Positions 27,966 to 37,041 of a DNA stretch of 64,000 bases are shown here, piece by piece. The stretch is from contig OY969903.1 in assembly GCA_963704405.1 (NCBI GenBank), forward strand, positions 4,030,001-4,094,000. The letters are read 5' to 3'. How positions within the stretch are numbered: the stretch's first letter is position 1; every line of letters begins with the position of its first letter. Origin of the DNA: MFD01213-c1 sp963704405 (lineage in GTDB: Bacteria; Planctomycetota; Phycisphaerae; Tepidisphaerales; Tepidisphaeraceae). The notes beneath the pieces were generated by a model that was given only the letters and a program-made list of their open reading frames with translations, had not been told where the DNA came from and did no database searches. A program made the translations under genes and the position numbers.

Positions 27966-28828
27966 GCGTGGCCCATGGCAAACGCCGAATCGACAAGCGG
28001 AACACCGCGATGGCAATCCCGCTGCATGTGCTGCTGATTGTCGCGGCGGCCGCAAGTCTTGCCCCATTTTTCTGGCTTATCTGCGCTTCGTTCAAAAGCG
28101 GCAACGATCTGTTTTCATATACTTTTCTCCCCTGGTCGCATCTCAGCCGCCTGACCGGCGCCAACTACACCCGGCTTTTCACGCAGCACACCTTCGGTCG
28201 ATGGCTGGCGAATTCTATTTTTATCGCATCCACGCAAACCGTCATCGCCACAATACTGAGCAGCCTCGGCGGATTTGCGATGGCCAAGTACCGCTTTCGC
28301 GGCCAGCGGATCATCATGGCCATGATGCTCGGGACCATGGTCCTGCCCGCGCAGGTGCTCATTCCGAGCAGTTACGAACTGATGTATCATCTCGGTTGGA
28401 TCGATTCGTATCTCGCCATCCTCGTCCCCGGCGCGGTGAATGTTTTTGGGTTATTCCTCTTCCGCCAGGCGATGTTAGCCGTCCCCGATGAGCTGCTGCA
28501 GTCTGCACGCATTGACGGGTGCAGCGAACTTTATCTGTGGTGGGAAATCGCGCTGCCTCTGATCCGGCCGATGATTGGCGCGTTCACGCTGCTGAGCTTC
28601 ACGGCGAGTTGGAACAGCTTTTTGTGGCCGCAGATCATTTTGCAGAACGAGGCGAAGTATACGCTTCCAATCGCCTTGTATAACTTGAATGCGATGCCAG
28701 GGTTTCAGTCTGACTATGGATTGCTGATGGCCGCAACCGTGCTGAGCATCCTGCCGGTTGCGTTGCTGTTTTTCGCATTACAGAAGGACTTTATAGCGGG
28801 GCTGACGTCCGGGGCGGTGAAGGGATAG
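27962..28828 (+). CDS. Carbohydrate ABC transporter permease, MalG/UgpE-like
   Basis: The second permease of the sugar importer, 288 residues from ATG 27962, which overlaps the previous stop by four bases. It shows PFFWLICASFKSGNDLF, the ANSIFIASTQTVIATILSSLGGFAMAKYRF segment, and the EAA-type loop ELLQSARIDGCSELYLWWEIALPLIRPMIG, then WNSFLWPQIIL. Six membrane helices are expected. Upstream alternative starts would overlap the first permease further and are not needed. Substrate unknown; the ATPase may be a shared MsmX/UgpC-type protein encoded elsewhere (inference). Confidence 0.93.
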   Translation: MSVAHGKRRIDKRNTAMAIPLHVLLIVAAAASLAPFFWLICASFKSGNDLFSYTFLPWSHLSRLTGANYTRLFTQHTFGRWLANSIFIASTQTVIATILSSLGGFAMAKYRFRGQRIIMAMMLGTMVLPAQVLIPSSYELMYHLGWIDSYLAILVPGAVNVFGLFLFRQAMLAVPDELLQSARIDGCSELYLWWEIALPLIRPMIGAFTLLSFTASWNSFLWPQIILQNEAKYTLPIALYNLNAMPGFQSDYGLLMAATVLSILPVALLFFALQKDFIAGLTSGAVKG

Positions 28829-28836
28829 GAAAGAGG

Positions 28837-28920
28837 TTGGATTGGGGGATTGGGGATTTTGGATGGTTGAAGGCCAGATTCAAGCGATAGCTTTCCCAAT
28901 CCAAAATCCGCAAGCCAAAT
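28837..28920. repeat. Inverted GGATTGG/CCAATCC dispersed repeat
   Basis: Left arm TTGGATTGGGG...GGATTTTGGAT (28837-28864) is an imperfect inverse of right arm AATCCAAAATCCGCAAGCCA and following bases (28897-28920). The arms could form a stem after the permease operon and may serve as its 3' end. Confidence 0.5.
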
Positions 28921-29010
28921 TCCCTCCCACGTCGATCAAATCAGCCTTGCCCCCGCGGCAGGGCTTGCCAAACGGTGGGCTGCTGATAAATTCACAGACG
29001 AACGCCTTTA

Positions 29011-29083
29011 GGCAGCGTAGCTCAGTTGGCAGAGCAGGGGATTCATAAGCCCCGGGTCACAGGTTCGAGTCCTGTCGCTGCTA
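29011..29083 (+). tRNA. tRNA-Met (CAT), probably elongator
   Basis: A 73-base cloverleaf: acceptor GGCAGCG (29011-29017) pairs with CGCTGCT (29076-29082), closing with a G-U pair; D arm GCTCAGTTGGCAGAGC; anticodon loop TTCATAA with CAT at 29044-29046; T arm with GGTTCGAGTCC. The discriminator is A and CCA is not encoded. It lacks the C1-A72 mismatch and loop-adjacent G-C pairs of initiators, so an elongator is likely; tRNA-Ile2 with a modified C34 cannot be excluded. Confidence 0.9.
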
Positions 29084-29191
29084 TTTTCTTCGCCTTGGCA
29101 TTCCAACGAATTCATTTTACCCGCTACCATTTTTCCGCTCATCAAGAGGCGGGAGCAACATAAACCCTCCGCAGGATTTTCAGCATCCGGA

Positions 29192-29769
29192 TCACGCAAC
29201 ATCTTCCGCAACTACCCGGCTCGGCTGCGCGGCCAGCAGCTCGTCCAGCGTAAATCCCGATCCGCATTCCGGGCAGCGCGATTCGTTTAAGCCGGTGAGG
29301 TTGTAACCGCAGGTGGGGCAGATGATGGCGGCGGTGGTGGAGCGGTGGATGCGATCGCCGCGCTCGGCGGGGGTTTCTCTCCAGATGAAGACGGTGGAGA
29401 TCAGCCACACAAGCGGGATGAGGACAGTCGAGAAGACAAGAACGCCGGTCAGCACAGAGTCATTGGTGGAAGCCAGCAAGCTGGCAAATATGCCAATCAC
29501 GAACAGCACCCCGGCGACGACCCATGTTTGCACTATGCGGCGAGTGGTCCAGATCACCGAATTGCGCCAAAGCAGGAACCAGTACAGGCGCAGAAGGCCC
29601 AGGCCATGCCGCCGGCACAAGCGAACATTACTGAGTCGCGGCTTGGGGAATAACCATAGGAATAGCTGCGCATAAACGAATTAGCACTGACAATTCCAAC
29701 CATGTAAGCCACGCCGCCGAGTGGGATCATGAAGATCGCGAGCATGATGCGGGAGACAAGGTGGGACAT
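29192..29769 (-). CDS. Small membrane protein with C-terminal zinc ribbon (frameshifted near 29588)
   Basis: About 193 residues when one base is restored (GCC CTG TAC TGG, joining MAWAFCA to LYWFLLWRNSV). It has membrane segments near residues 5-30, 50-72 and two more around 85-135, then a rubredoxin-like zinc ribbon CPTCGYNLTGLNESRCPECG. That ribbon is widespread in planctomycete membrane proteins of unknown function. The start ATG at 29769 follows no clear ribosome site. It lies just after tRNA-Met on the opposite strand. Function unknown. Confidence 0.7.
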
Positions 29770-29952
29770 GGTGGTTATTTATTCTACCGGGCGGGGGCGA
29801 TGGGGTGGAGCAGATTCAAGGCTTTTGAAAATATCAGATTAGGCCAACTCTAAGCCAAAGATTGCCAAGCTAAAACGCGAAGAGAATAAAAAAATTCGCT
29901 ACCGACTTACCCTGCCCCAGCGGTCTTGGCGTCTTGGCGTTCAAGAATATTC
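29770..29952. other. Intergenic region with short tandem repeat
   Basis: Between two minus-strand genes. It contains an A/T-rich stretch (29870-29895) and a short direct repeat GTCTTGGC GTCTTGGC (about 29923-29938). No gene or terminator is recognisable. Confidence 0.3.
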
Positions 29953-30525
29953 TTATTCGCCGGCATTCGGATGGTCTTCGCTCAGCACATCAAGTCGGCC
30001 GGTTTCAGGGCAGATCATCAGGCCGTGAACGAGGACATCGGATGGCAGGAGGGGATGTCGCCGGATGACGGAGACGCTCTGGCGGACACCGTCTTCGGGG
30101 GAATTGAAGCCGGTGAGCCAGCGTTGGAGATCGATGCCGGCGTGTTCGAGGCTTTGGACGGTTTTGGGGGATATGCCGCGCGTGACAGCTTTTTGGAGGA
30201 CGCGGGCGGAGCTCAGACCGGTCATGCCGCAGCCATAATGCCCGACGACCGCGACTTCCGTTGCGAGTAATTCATACACGGCGACGAGAACGCTGCGCAT
30301 CACGCTGCCGAAGGGATGCGAGACGATCGCGCCGGCGTTTTTGATCACCTTGGCATCACCGTTGCGGAGGTTCATGGCTCGGGGAAGGAGTTCGACGAGG
30401 CGCGTGTCCATGCAGGTGAGGACGACGAGTTTTTTATCGGGGAAGGCGTCGGTGCGGAACGGCTCATATTCACGCCGCTCGACGAACTGCGCGTTATGGG
30501 CGAGGATGTCGGGGAGGATCGACAT
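29953..30525 (-). CDS. Beta-class carbonic anhydrase-like protein
   Basis: A 190-residue cytoplasmic protein with the zinc ligands of beta carbonic anhydrases: Cys-Asp/Arg in LTCMDTRLVELLP and His-x-x-Cys in VVGHYGCGMTGL, plus VIKNAGAIV. It would hydrate CO2 to bicarbonate, useful for carboxylases such as acetyl-CoA carboxylase. The preferred start is ATG 30525 (MSILPDIL); the frame is open to 30561. The C-terminal HGLMICPETGRLDVL is typical of the short type found in Gram-positives and planctomycetes. Confidence 0.88.
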   Translation of the reverse strand: MSILPDILAHNAQFVERREYEPFRTDAFPDKKLVVLTCMDTRLVELLPRAMNLRNGDAKVIKNAGAIVSHPFGSVMRSVLVAVYELLATEVAVVGHYGCGMTGLSSARVLQKAVTRGISPKTVQSLEHAGIDLQRWLTGFNSPEDGVRQSVSVIRRHPLLPSDVLVHGLMICPETGRLDVLSEDHPNAGE

Positions 30526-30612
30526 TTCGGGCAGAGTAATGGGTGGCGCGGGAGGAGGCAACTATGCGCTGCGGGGTGCGACCTCGAAATCGCTCATTCA
30601 CAGAGCGCTTTT

Positions 30613-30702
30613 AACCGTAGATTCGCAGATTGCGCGGATGAAGAAGCAGGTTACGCAAATGAAGAAGAAGCTAATTTTTGAAAATCTGCGAAATTTACGG
30701 TT
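30613..30702. repeat. MITE-like inverted repeat element
   Basis: AACCGTAGATTCGCAGATT (30613-30631) is inverted as AATCTGCGAAATTTACGGTT (30683-30702) with two differences, around a 51-base core containing GGATGAAGAAG/AAATGAAGAAG half-repeats. No flanking target duplication is visible. It lies in a 400-bp gap without genes. Confidence 0.55.
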
Positions 30703-30968
30703 AGTAAATGAATCGACAGGCCGGAAATTGACTGACCTCATTTTCAGCAAGCTGAGCCATTCGCATTTCCGATCGCATCTCGGCCTTAGATTTGAAATCT
30801 AACCTTCGCAGCGGCGGAACTTTACGCTTTCCCGATCGCCTTCCCTGAAGAAACCTGAGAACTCCGATCAACGACGCGGCAGTTTTCCAGTAGGTTCAGT
30901 CATGTTGGCGTCATGTGCGGTTGGTACGGTGCGGGGGCGGTAGTCACTTTCTAATCTGGAGACGATTC

Positions 30969-32057
30969 ATGCGAATGTCAAAAATGGTTTTTGTTGCGGG
31001 GATGTTGCTGTTACCGTTGGCCGCTCGGAGCCAGACGGCGTCGGCGGAGGGGGGATACAAGATTCTGAACAAGGCCAAGGTGGGTGGCGCGGGTGGGTTT
31101 GATTATGTGTTTGCGGATTCAGATGGCCGCAAGCTTTATATTCCGCGGAGCGGTGGGCGCAACGGCGGACCGGCGGCTCGAGTCACCGTGTTTGATCTCG
31201 ATACGCTCAAGCCGGCCGGCGAAATCGCCGGCACCAAAGGCGTGCATGGGATCGCGGTCGATCCCAAGTCCGGCCATGGCTTCAGCAGCAGCAACCCGGT
31301 CGTCATGTTCGACACCAAAACGCTGGAAACGATCAAGACCATTCCCGTCGAAGGGAATCCGGATGGGATTTTCCTGGAGCCGGCGACGGAGAAGATCTAC
31401 GTGCTGAGCCACCGCGATCCCAATGTCACGGTGATTGACGCCAAGGATGGATCCATCACCGGCACCATCGACCTCGGCGGCGCGCCCGAGCAAGGCCAGA
31501 GCGACGGCACCGGTCATGTCTATATCGACGTGGAAGACAAGGACAATGTCGCCGTCGTCGATGCCAGCACCATGAAGGTGACGGCACATTACGATCTTGC
31601 CGGCAAGGGCGCCGGCCCGGCGGGCCTGGCGCTGGATGCGAAAAACAACATTTTGTTCGCCTGCGGCCGCGACCCCTCGACCTGCGTGATCATGAATGCA
31701 GCCGACGGAAAGATCATCACCGCCCTGCCGATCGGCACCGGCGTCGATGCCGCCGGTTTTAATCCGGACACGATGGAAGCCTACGTTTCATCGGGCGATG
31801 GCATCCTCACGATCATCAAGGAAAACAGCCCGACCAGTTTTGAAGTCGAGCAGAGCTTAAAGACCATGCGCGGCGCCAAGACGGCAACGCTCGATACAAA
31901 GACAGGCCATATCTTTCTGATCACCGCCGAATATGCCGCCCCCGCGCCGGCGACGCAGGATGTGACCAAAGCGCCGAGCACACAGGGAACCGGCCGGCCA
32001 CGCGGTCGCGGGCAGATGGTGCCGGATTCGTTCACGATCCTGGAAGTGGGGAAATAA
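30969..32057 (+). CDS. Exported YncE/YVTN-like beta-propeller protein
   Basis: A 362-residue protein with a signal peptide (KMVFVAGMLLLPLAARSQTASA) and a seven-bladed propeller built of repeats such as VFDLDTLKPAGEIAGTKGVHGIAVDP, MFDTKTLETIKTIPVEGNPDGIFLEP and VIDAKDGSITGTIDLGGAPEQ. Relatives bind ligands or scaffold proteins outside the cell. ATG 30969 is chosen because GGAGA stands seven bases before it and it opens the signal peptide. A Pro/Gly/Arg tail precedes the last strand. Monocistronic, ending in hairpins. Confidence 0.85.
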   Translation: MRMSKMVFVAGMLLLPLAARSQTASAEGGYKILNKAKVGGAGGFDYVFADSDGRKLYIPRSGGRNGGPAARVTVFDLDTLKPAGEIAGTKGVHGIAVDPKSGHGFSSSNPVVMFDTKTLETIKTIPVEGNPDGIFLEPATEKIYVLSHRDPNVTVIDAKDGSITGTIDLGGAPEQGQSDGTGHVYIDVEDKDNVAVVDASTMKVTAHYDLAGKGAGPAGLALDAKNNILFACGRDPSTCVIMNAADGKIITALPIGTGVDAAGFNPDTMEAYVSSGDGILTIIKENSPTSFEVEQSLKTMRGAKTATLDTKTGHIFLITAEYAAPAPATQDVTKAPSTQGTGRPRGRGQMVPDSFTILEVGK

Positions 32058-32126
32058 GTCGAATTTCTCGGGAGCTCAGGTTGCTGAAGTATGGGTAGGA
32101 CAACGGCCATGACTGGCACAAATGCC

Positions 32127-32194
32127 CATGGGTCTTAAGCCGGCGGACAGCCGGTTTCGAGCCCATGACATAGGTGTCATTCATGGCTGTTTTT
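32127..32194. terminator. Hairpin cluster between convergent genes
   Basis: An outer stem CATGGGT (32127-32133) / GCCCATG (32161-32167) encloses CCGGC/GCCGG; it is followed by ATGACA TAGG TGTCAT (32165-32180) and GTTTTTA. The elements lie between convergent stops and could end transcription from the propeller gene; function on the other strand is less clear. Confidence 0.5.
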
Positions 32195-32202
32195 ATTTCG
32201 TA

Positions 32203-32586
32203 TCAGGCAGATTGAATTTTCGGCGTGCCGAGCGAGTCAATCGTCTCACCGAGTTCCTGCAGATTAAAATTCGCTTTGACAAAGACCCGTTCAACTTTGT
32301 ATTTCCGGGCGCGGGCCATTTCAGGGCCGTTGGGCAGGGCCGTCAAAACAACGACCGGCAGCTTGTCCCAGCGAAGATAGGATCGAAGAACCTGCAGGAA
32401 ATCCACGCCATCCATGATGGGCATACGAAGATCGAGAAGAATGACGTCAGGCGGAGATTCCATCAAGGCGATCAGAGCATCGCGGCCATTAGGGCGGCAC
32501 ATCACCGTATGACCCTGCCGTGATAGAAACATCACGATCGGCTCAGCAGAATCGAGTTCGTCTTCGACGAATAATACCAACGCCAT
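32203..32586 (-). CDS. Single-domain response regulator
   Basis: A 127-residue stand-alone receiver: acidic pair in LVLFVEDELD, phospho-acceptor Asp in VILLDLRMPIMDG, Thr in VVVLTALPNG and the switch Lys in VFVKANF (the usual Pro after Lys is Ala). With no output domain it must act by phosphotransfer or protein binding, as CheY-like proteins do. No kinase gene is adjacent; the chemotaxis-type kinase at 42-46.6 kb is a possible but unproven partner. Confidence 0.9.
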   Translation of the reverse strand: MALVLFVEDELDSAEPIVMFLSRQGHTVMCRPNGRDALIALMESPPDVILLDLRMPIMDGVDFLQVLRSYLRWDKLPVVVLTALPNGPEMARARKYKVERVFVKANFNLQELGETIDSLGTPKIQSA

Positions 32587-32705
32587 TACATGTTTCCTGT
32601 TTAATACGGACGCGTCCCGGAAAGAATATAAGAAGTGAAGATTCAGGCGCGAATGGTAAAATTTGACGATGCAGGCGGGAATTTCCGGACCGCGTGGCGA
32701 AGCTT

Positions 32706-33776
32706 TTACGGCTTAGGCGGGTTATGAGTGGCTGGTGCGCCTTTAGTGGCGGGTGGTTCGTCTTTTCCGTGAATCGCTTTGACGACCGGATAGAACTCGC
32801 CGCCGTATTCCACGATCTCTTCGGGAGTTGCAGGAGTTGAGGGAGCCATCGGGTCAGCCCCCGCCAGCGTTTTGACTGTGGGCATCGGGACGCTGCTGTC
32901 ATCCGGATCGGTGGACGTGCTGGCGAAGCCGGCCACCTCCGCTTCCAGGGCGGCGTTGAGTTCGTCGAGCTGCTTGTCTCCGGCGGTATGGTCGACCGGC
33001 CTCTTGTCCGCGCCCATCTTGCGGTTTTTCGGCAGCTTTGCCTTAGGCTGGGGCAGCGGCGCCATCCCGCCGCGCTGCATGAGGTTGATCATCAGCGGCC
33101 ACGCGAACCCGATAACCAGCAGCCCCGCGCATGCGGGCAACGCCAGCGTGGCGGCGGAACCTTCCCACCAACTGTACCGATACACAAACTTGGCCTCCGG
33201 ATCCTTTGACGCCGCCGCCAGATACTCGGTGACCGTCGGATATCGCCCTTTTGCGACATATGTGCCAACGTAAGGGGCCTTCGCCTCATAGTTAAACGGA
33301 ACCCACGATTCAAACGGGACGACCGGGCTGTTCGGATCGGCTTCATTCATATGCTGAAGATCGACCTCATACATCTTCCCCGTCACCCAATACGAACGCG
33401 GTGGTCCCCCGGCAACCGGAGGATGAACCACGAGATCTTTTATGAGCGGCTGGCCGTGATGATATCGCTGCGTATATCGGTCAGATCCCTTGGCCGTAAC
33501 CCCCGGCGGATATCGGTTCACCACTCTGGGCTTGGGAGGTTTTGCGCCGGGTTTCGCGCCGGCGGCAGGTGCCGTGGCCGGCAAAGTCACCTGCGTAGCC
33601 GCATCGATGGGCAGCTTCCCGAGCAGCGCAAGTTCAAATCGTGCCTGATCGCCGAGCGTAGCGACAGTGCCATTGTCAAACCATGGCCCCTGATACAACT
33701 TAACCCCGCCAATCAGAAGGCCGACGACCAAACCGATCAGAATCCAATGCCAGGTTTTGAAGTCCTCAATATGCAT
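32706..33776 (-). CDS. Uncharacterised two-helix membrane protein
   Basis: I do not recognise a family. The 356 residues have an N-terminal membrane helix (WILIGLVVGLLIGGVKLY), a large external region with Pro-rich stretch (AAGAKPGAKPPKPRVV) and repeated Tyr/Pro motifs, a second helix at about residues 210-235 (LALPACAGLLVIGFAWPLMINLM), and a charged cytoplasmic tail with Glu/Asp clusters and TPATPEE. It is divergent from nuoA, 464 bp away, and might be an accessory membrane protein; there is no direct evidence. The start ATG 33776 gives a natural N-terminus. Confidence 0.55.
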   Translation of the reverse strand: MHIEDFKTWHWILIGLVVGLLIGGVKLYQGPWFDNGTVATLGDQARFELALLGKLPIDAATQVTLPATAPAAGAKPGAKPPKPRVVNRYPPGVTAKGSDRYTQRYHHGQPLIKDLVVHPPVAGGPPRSYWVTGKMYEVDLQHMNEADPNSPVVPFESWVPFNYEAKAPYVGTYVAKGRYPTVTEYLAAASKDPEAKFVYRYSWWEGSAATLALPACAGLLVIGFAWPLMINLMQRGGMAPLPQPKAKLPKNRKMGADKRPVDHTAGDKQLDELNAALEAEVAGFASTSTDPDDSSVPMPTVKTLAGADPMAPSTPATPEEIVEYGGEFYPVVKAIHGKDEPPATKGAPATHNPPKP

Positions 33777-33978
33777 ACGGCGCTCCCCCAGCCTTATAGA
33801 CGTTTCTCACAAGGAAAGTTTCAAGCAGGCCGAGCCAATTAAGGATGAGCCTGCACATGTCCCTTTCGAAATGTGACCCGCAGGTCCATCCGCGTGCGGT
33901 CGCGGTCATAGCCTGATACAGTCTAACCGAACAGGAGTTGGCGCGGCGAGGATTTTTCGTGCAGGCCGGCCCGCATGG

Positions 33979-34100
33979 CAGGGCAACCGCATTCTCCTGT
34001 AAGTCCTGAAAAGATGCCTGAGCGCCTGACGAGCGATCCGGGTTTTCAAATCGCCAATGCGGATCGCCCACATGGACCGGCGGAGAATGCGGTTGCCCTG
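33979..34100. mobile_element. 122-bp MITE-like element with perfect 19-bp inverted ends
   Basis: CAGGGCAACCGCATTCTCC (33979-33997) is perfectly inverted as GGAGAATGCGGTTGCCCTG (34082-34100). The 10-bp direct repeat GCCCGCATGG abuts both outer ends (33969-33978 and 34101-34110), as expected of a target-site duplication. No transposase is encoded in the 84-base core, which contains an inner hairpin GCGATCCG (34033-34040) / CGGATCGC (34060-34067). Duplications of about 10 bp occur for IS4-like elements, so a non-autonomous derivative is likely. It lies 140 bp before nuoA. Confidence 0.75.
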
Positions 34101-34112
34101 GCCCGCATGGAA

Positions 34113-34158
34113 GGATCAGGCAGTCAACCGGTCCTGAGCAGGTTTTTTAGGCCGGTCG
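34113..34158 (+). promoter_or_regulatory. Hairpin-rich segment before nuoA
   Basis: After the MITE-like element, TCAGG/CCTGA (34116-34120/34133-34137) and the competing ACCGG/CCGGT (34127-34131/34152-34156) can form small stems around a T6 run (34143-34148). It could be a weak terminator or leader structure for nuoA; the stems are short and the case is marginal. Confidence 0.25.
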
Positions 34159-34240
34159 CGGCCATTTGCATTTCCGGTGCGTGTTCTTAGAGTGATCGGG
34201 CCTTTGCAGAACCGTTCTAACGAATCCGGAGACTATTTCG

Positions 34241-34687
34241 ATGCTCATGAACGCTGGGATGCTCGCTCAGACCCTGATGCCGCAGGCGACACCGACCGCC
34301 GGTGGTGATCCTCGCTATGGGTGGCTGCCGGTGCTGCTGCTGCTCATCATCGGGATCGGCTTTGCCATCGGGAACATCGTGCTGTCGCTCGTGGTCGGCC
34401 CCAGCCGAACCGGCCCGGGCAAAGAAGCGACCTACGAAAGCGGCATGACCCCGATCGGGGACACGCGAAAACGCTTCAACGTCCGCTTCTACGTCGTCGC
34501 GATGATCTTCCTGGTCTTCGACGTCGATATCATTTTCTTCTACCCTCTCTGCTCGATCTTCCCGCAGATCGCCTTGCGAAACCATCACATGGCCGGCATG
34601 TTGCTGCTCGATGTCGTCGCATTCATCGCCATTCTTCTGGTGGCATATTTGTACGCCTGGGGCAAAGGCGTCTTCCGGTGGGATTGA
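34241..34687 (+). CDS. nuoA: NADH-quinone oxidoreductase subunit A
   Basis: NuoA is a small membrane subunit of respiratory complex I. It has three membrane helices (about residues 27-52, 88-113, 118-140) and the family signature YESGMTPIGDTRKRFNVRFYVVAMIFLVFDVDIIFFYP, whose loop and acidic residues matter for quinone/proton coupling. It runs 148 residues, with a start at ATG 34241 after CCGGAGAC. No other nuo gene follows: the next gene is a glycosyltransferase, so nuoA is separated from the rest of the operon or is a stand-alone copy. Confidence 0.94.
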   Translation: MLMNAGMLAQTLMPQATPTAGGDPRYGWLPVLLLLIIGIGFAIGNIVLSLVVGPSRTGPGKEATYESGMTPIGDTRKRFNVRFYVVAMIFLVFDVDIIFFYPLCSIFPQIALRNHHMAGMLLLDVVAFIAILLVAYLYAWGKGVFRWD

Positions 34688-34773
34688 TGTTGATCTGATC
34701 GGAATCGAATTCTTCGGAACGCTCCGAAAATAAAATCCTTCAACTCCCGCCCGGCGTCGCGATACTGAATATC

Positions 34774-36772
34774 GTGAGCGAGTTGTTCGACGAAGTGAAA
34801 CCAGTATTGCCTCTGCCGGCCTTACCGCCTCGCCGCGTGCGCTGGCCGGTGAAGGTCATTTTTCTAAGCGAAGTTCAGCAAGATGCCGCTTCTGAACCGC
34901 GCTCATATTGGCCGCTGGCAATGCTGCTGCTCTTGACTGCTTTTGGCGGCGCAATCCGTTTTTTCCAACTTGCCGTCCCGACCCTTTGGAACGATGAGGT
35001 CCAGGCTTACTGGCGCGTCTGCGGCACATATGGGCAAATGCTCAATGTTTTGCGGAGCGATGGATTTCCGCCGCTGCATTATTCATTGCTGTGGGTGATC
35101 GGCCGCTTCGTGACGCTTACGCCATTTTATATCCGCCTGGGGCCGGCGCTGTCGGGGACGTTGATGATCCCCGCGATGTATTTTCTTGCCCGGCAATTGC
35201 TTCCTCGATCCACGTCGCTGCTCGCCGCCGCTTTGGTCGCGTGCTCGGCGTTTGCGATGTTTTATTCTCGCGATGGGAAAATGTACGCCCACGCGTGGCT
35301 GTTTGTGGTTCTGAACGTCGGTTGCCTGCTCTGGTGGTTTCGCACCGGCCGCAGCACGGCGTGGTTGTGCTGGATCGCTGCCGGGTGTGCGATGGTTGGC
35401 TTTCACGCCAGCACGTTTACAGTGCTCGCTCTTTCGCCTGTGCTGTTCCTCACCCAGCGCCATGTTCATTGGAAAAATGCGATGCTGCTGGTGCTGGGCG
35501 CAGTGCTGATCGCCGCCGGGCCTGCGGGATATTATTTGAAGTTCAACCATTTCGTCGAAAACGTGGAAGAGCGGGGCTGGCGCGCCACCGGCATCACATG
35601 GGTCAACGGGTTCAATGGAAATCGAACCGGCCCGGAGCATGTGCAATACACCGCCACATCATTCCTGATGGGATATGAATGGCCGCGGCCGGAATTTCTT
35701 CCTGATATTCCCGAGCCCCTGGTGACCGGCCCGCAACTGGCTGCGACCGAGATCGCGATATTACTCGCACTCGGTGCGCTTCCCTGGCCGCGAATGCTGC
35801 GGAGGAAACCAGCCTGGGACGGAAGGGAGGAACGACCGTGGCGATTGCTGCTGTGGCTCGGCTGCTGGATCCTCATCCCAGGCTACATCTTTTACTGCCA
35901 TTCGGTCAGGAATTTTGCGTCACCGATCCAGTGGATAGATACGCTCCGAATGTGGATCACACCGCTCGAACAGATCGCACTCGCCGCGGCGAGCGGTGTG
36001 TTCGTCGTCGCCGGATTGTTTTTCAAACCGATCCGCGGGGCTGCCGCCAGATTGATCCAATATCTATTCGTCCTCGCCGCGCTGTTTGGCCTGTGCATGG
36101 CGGCGTTCCACATCTGCGAATCGGCCGCGGCCACTGCCGACCAGATCGACCGGCCATGGCGGTCGATCTGGACACCGCGCTATCTCGGCTTCACATGGCC
36201 CGCGGTAATCCTCAGCGTCGCTGTGCTCCTCATGCGCCTGCCGACCCGAGCGCCTGCGCGTCTCGGCAATCGTGTTTGTGCTGGGCGTGAATCTGGCGAT
36301 GGCGAGCCTGCGGCTATTTCTTCAGACCGAACCGCCGGTCGACAGAATGGCCGCCGACGTCTGGGCATCACAGCCGGACCATGCAACTGTCCGCACGTAC
36401 ACGTCTCTCATCCGCAGTGACGGCAACGTCGCCGGCGGTTCAATCAATAACCGCATCGGCAGGTATTACCTCCAAATGTGCGCCCAGATATCGCCTATGA
36501 GTCCCGAATTGTTCGAAAATCTGTCCTCCCGCTTTCATTACTGGCCCAGTCTTGGCGACCCCGTGATCGCCGGCGACGTGAAAGGGTCAGCGGAATTGAA
36601 ACGCGTGATCATCTGGAACCAGCAGGGACGAAAAAGACCGATCGCATCGGATCGCATTGGTGTCCTGCTCCCCGGCTGGAAGCTGGTGAGCGACGAGCTA
36701 TTCGTATCTCGCATTTACTGGGACTGGCGGGAGCGCTGGACCTATCGCCGGCGGGAATATGCCCGCCAATGA
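34774..36772 (+). CDS. GT-C family glycosyltransferase (PMT/ArnT-like), frameshifted near 36250
   Basis: A multi-helix membrane protein of about 666 residues from GTG 34774. After a first helix (WPLAMLLLLTAFGGAIRFFQL) comes the first-loop motif LWNDEVQAYWRV with the acidic residues that PMT-type enzymes use for catalysis, then about ten helices and a hydrophilic C-terminal region. The frame breaks near ACCCGAGCGCCTG; ACCCGCGAGCGCCTG would join RLPTR to ERLRVSAIVFVLGVNLAMASL, again the loss of one CG/GC step. It probably transfers sugar from a polyprenyl-phosphate donor outside the membrane; the acceptor is unknown. Confidence 0.75.
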
Positions 36773-37041
36773 GCATGGCTTTCCAAGCGCCCACATCCGC
36801 ATCCACCCGCCTTCGGACGCGGCTTAAAAAACACCGCATGATCCATGGTTGTCAAAACCCTCTCTCCGAATCATAATCCCCACGCACATCGGTGACGCTC
36901 ATCGGTGGCGAGGCGGGAGGAACGATCGGAGACGCCAGGTCAACCAGCGCCAAGCTGGCCGGTCTATACCGGGGTTTGTTCTCCATCATTCCTTATCCCC
37001 CAGCGCCCACAGGGGCTGTCGCCGCAACTGAAAGGTCAGGT

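Noticed and set aside
33979..34148. A 6S-like or other structured RNA ahead of nuoA
   Set aside because: The long stem is fully explained by the inverted ends of an element with flanking direct repeats, and no conserved RNA motif was recognised.
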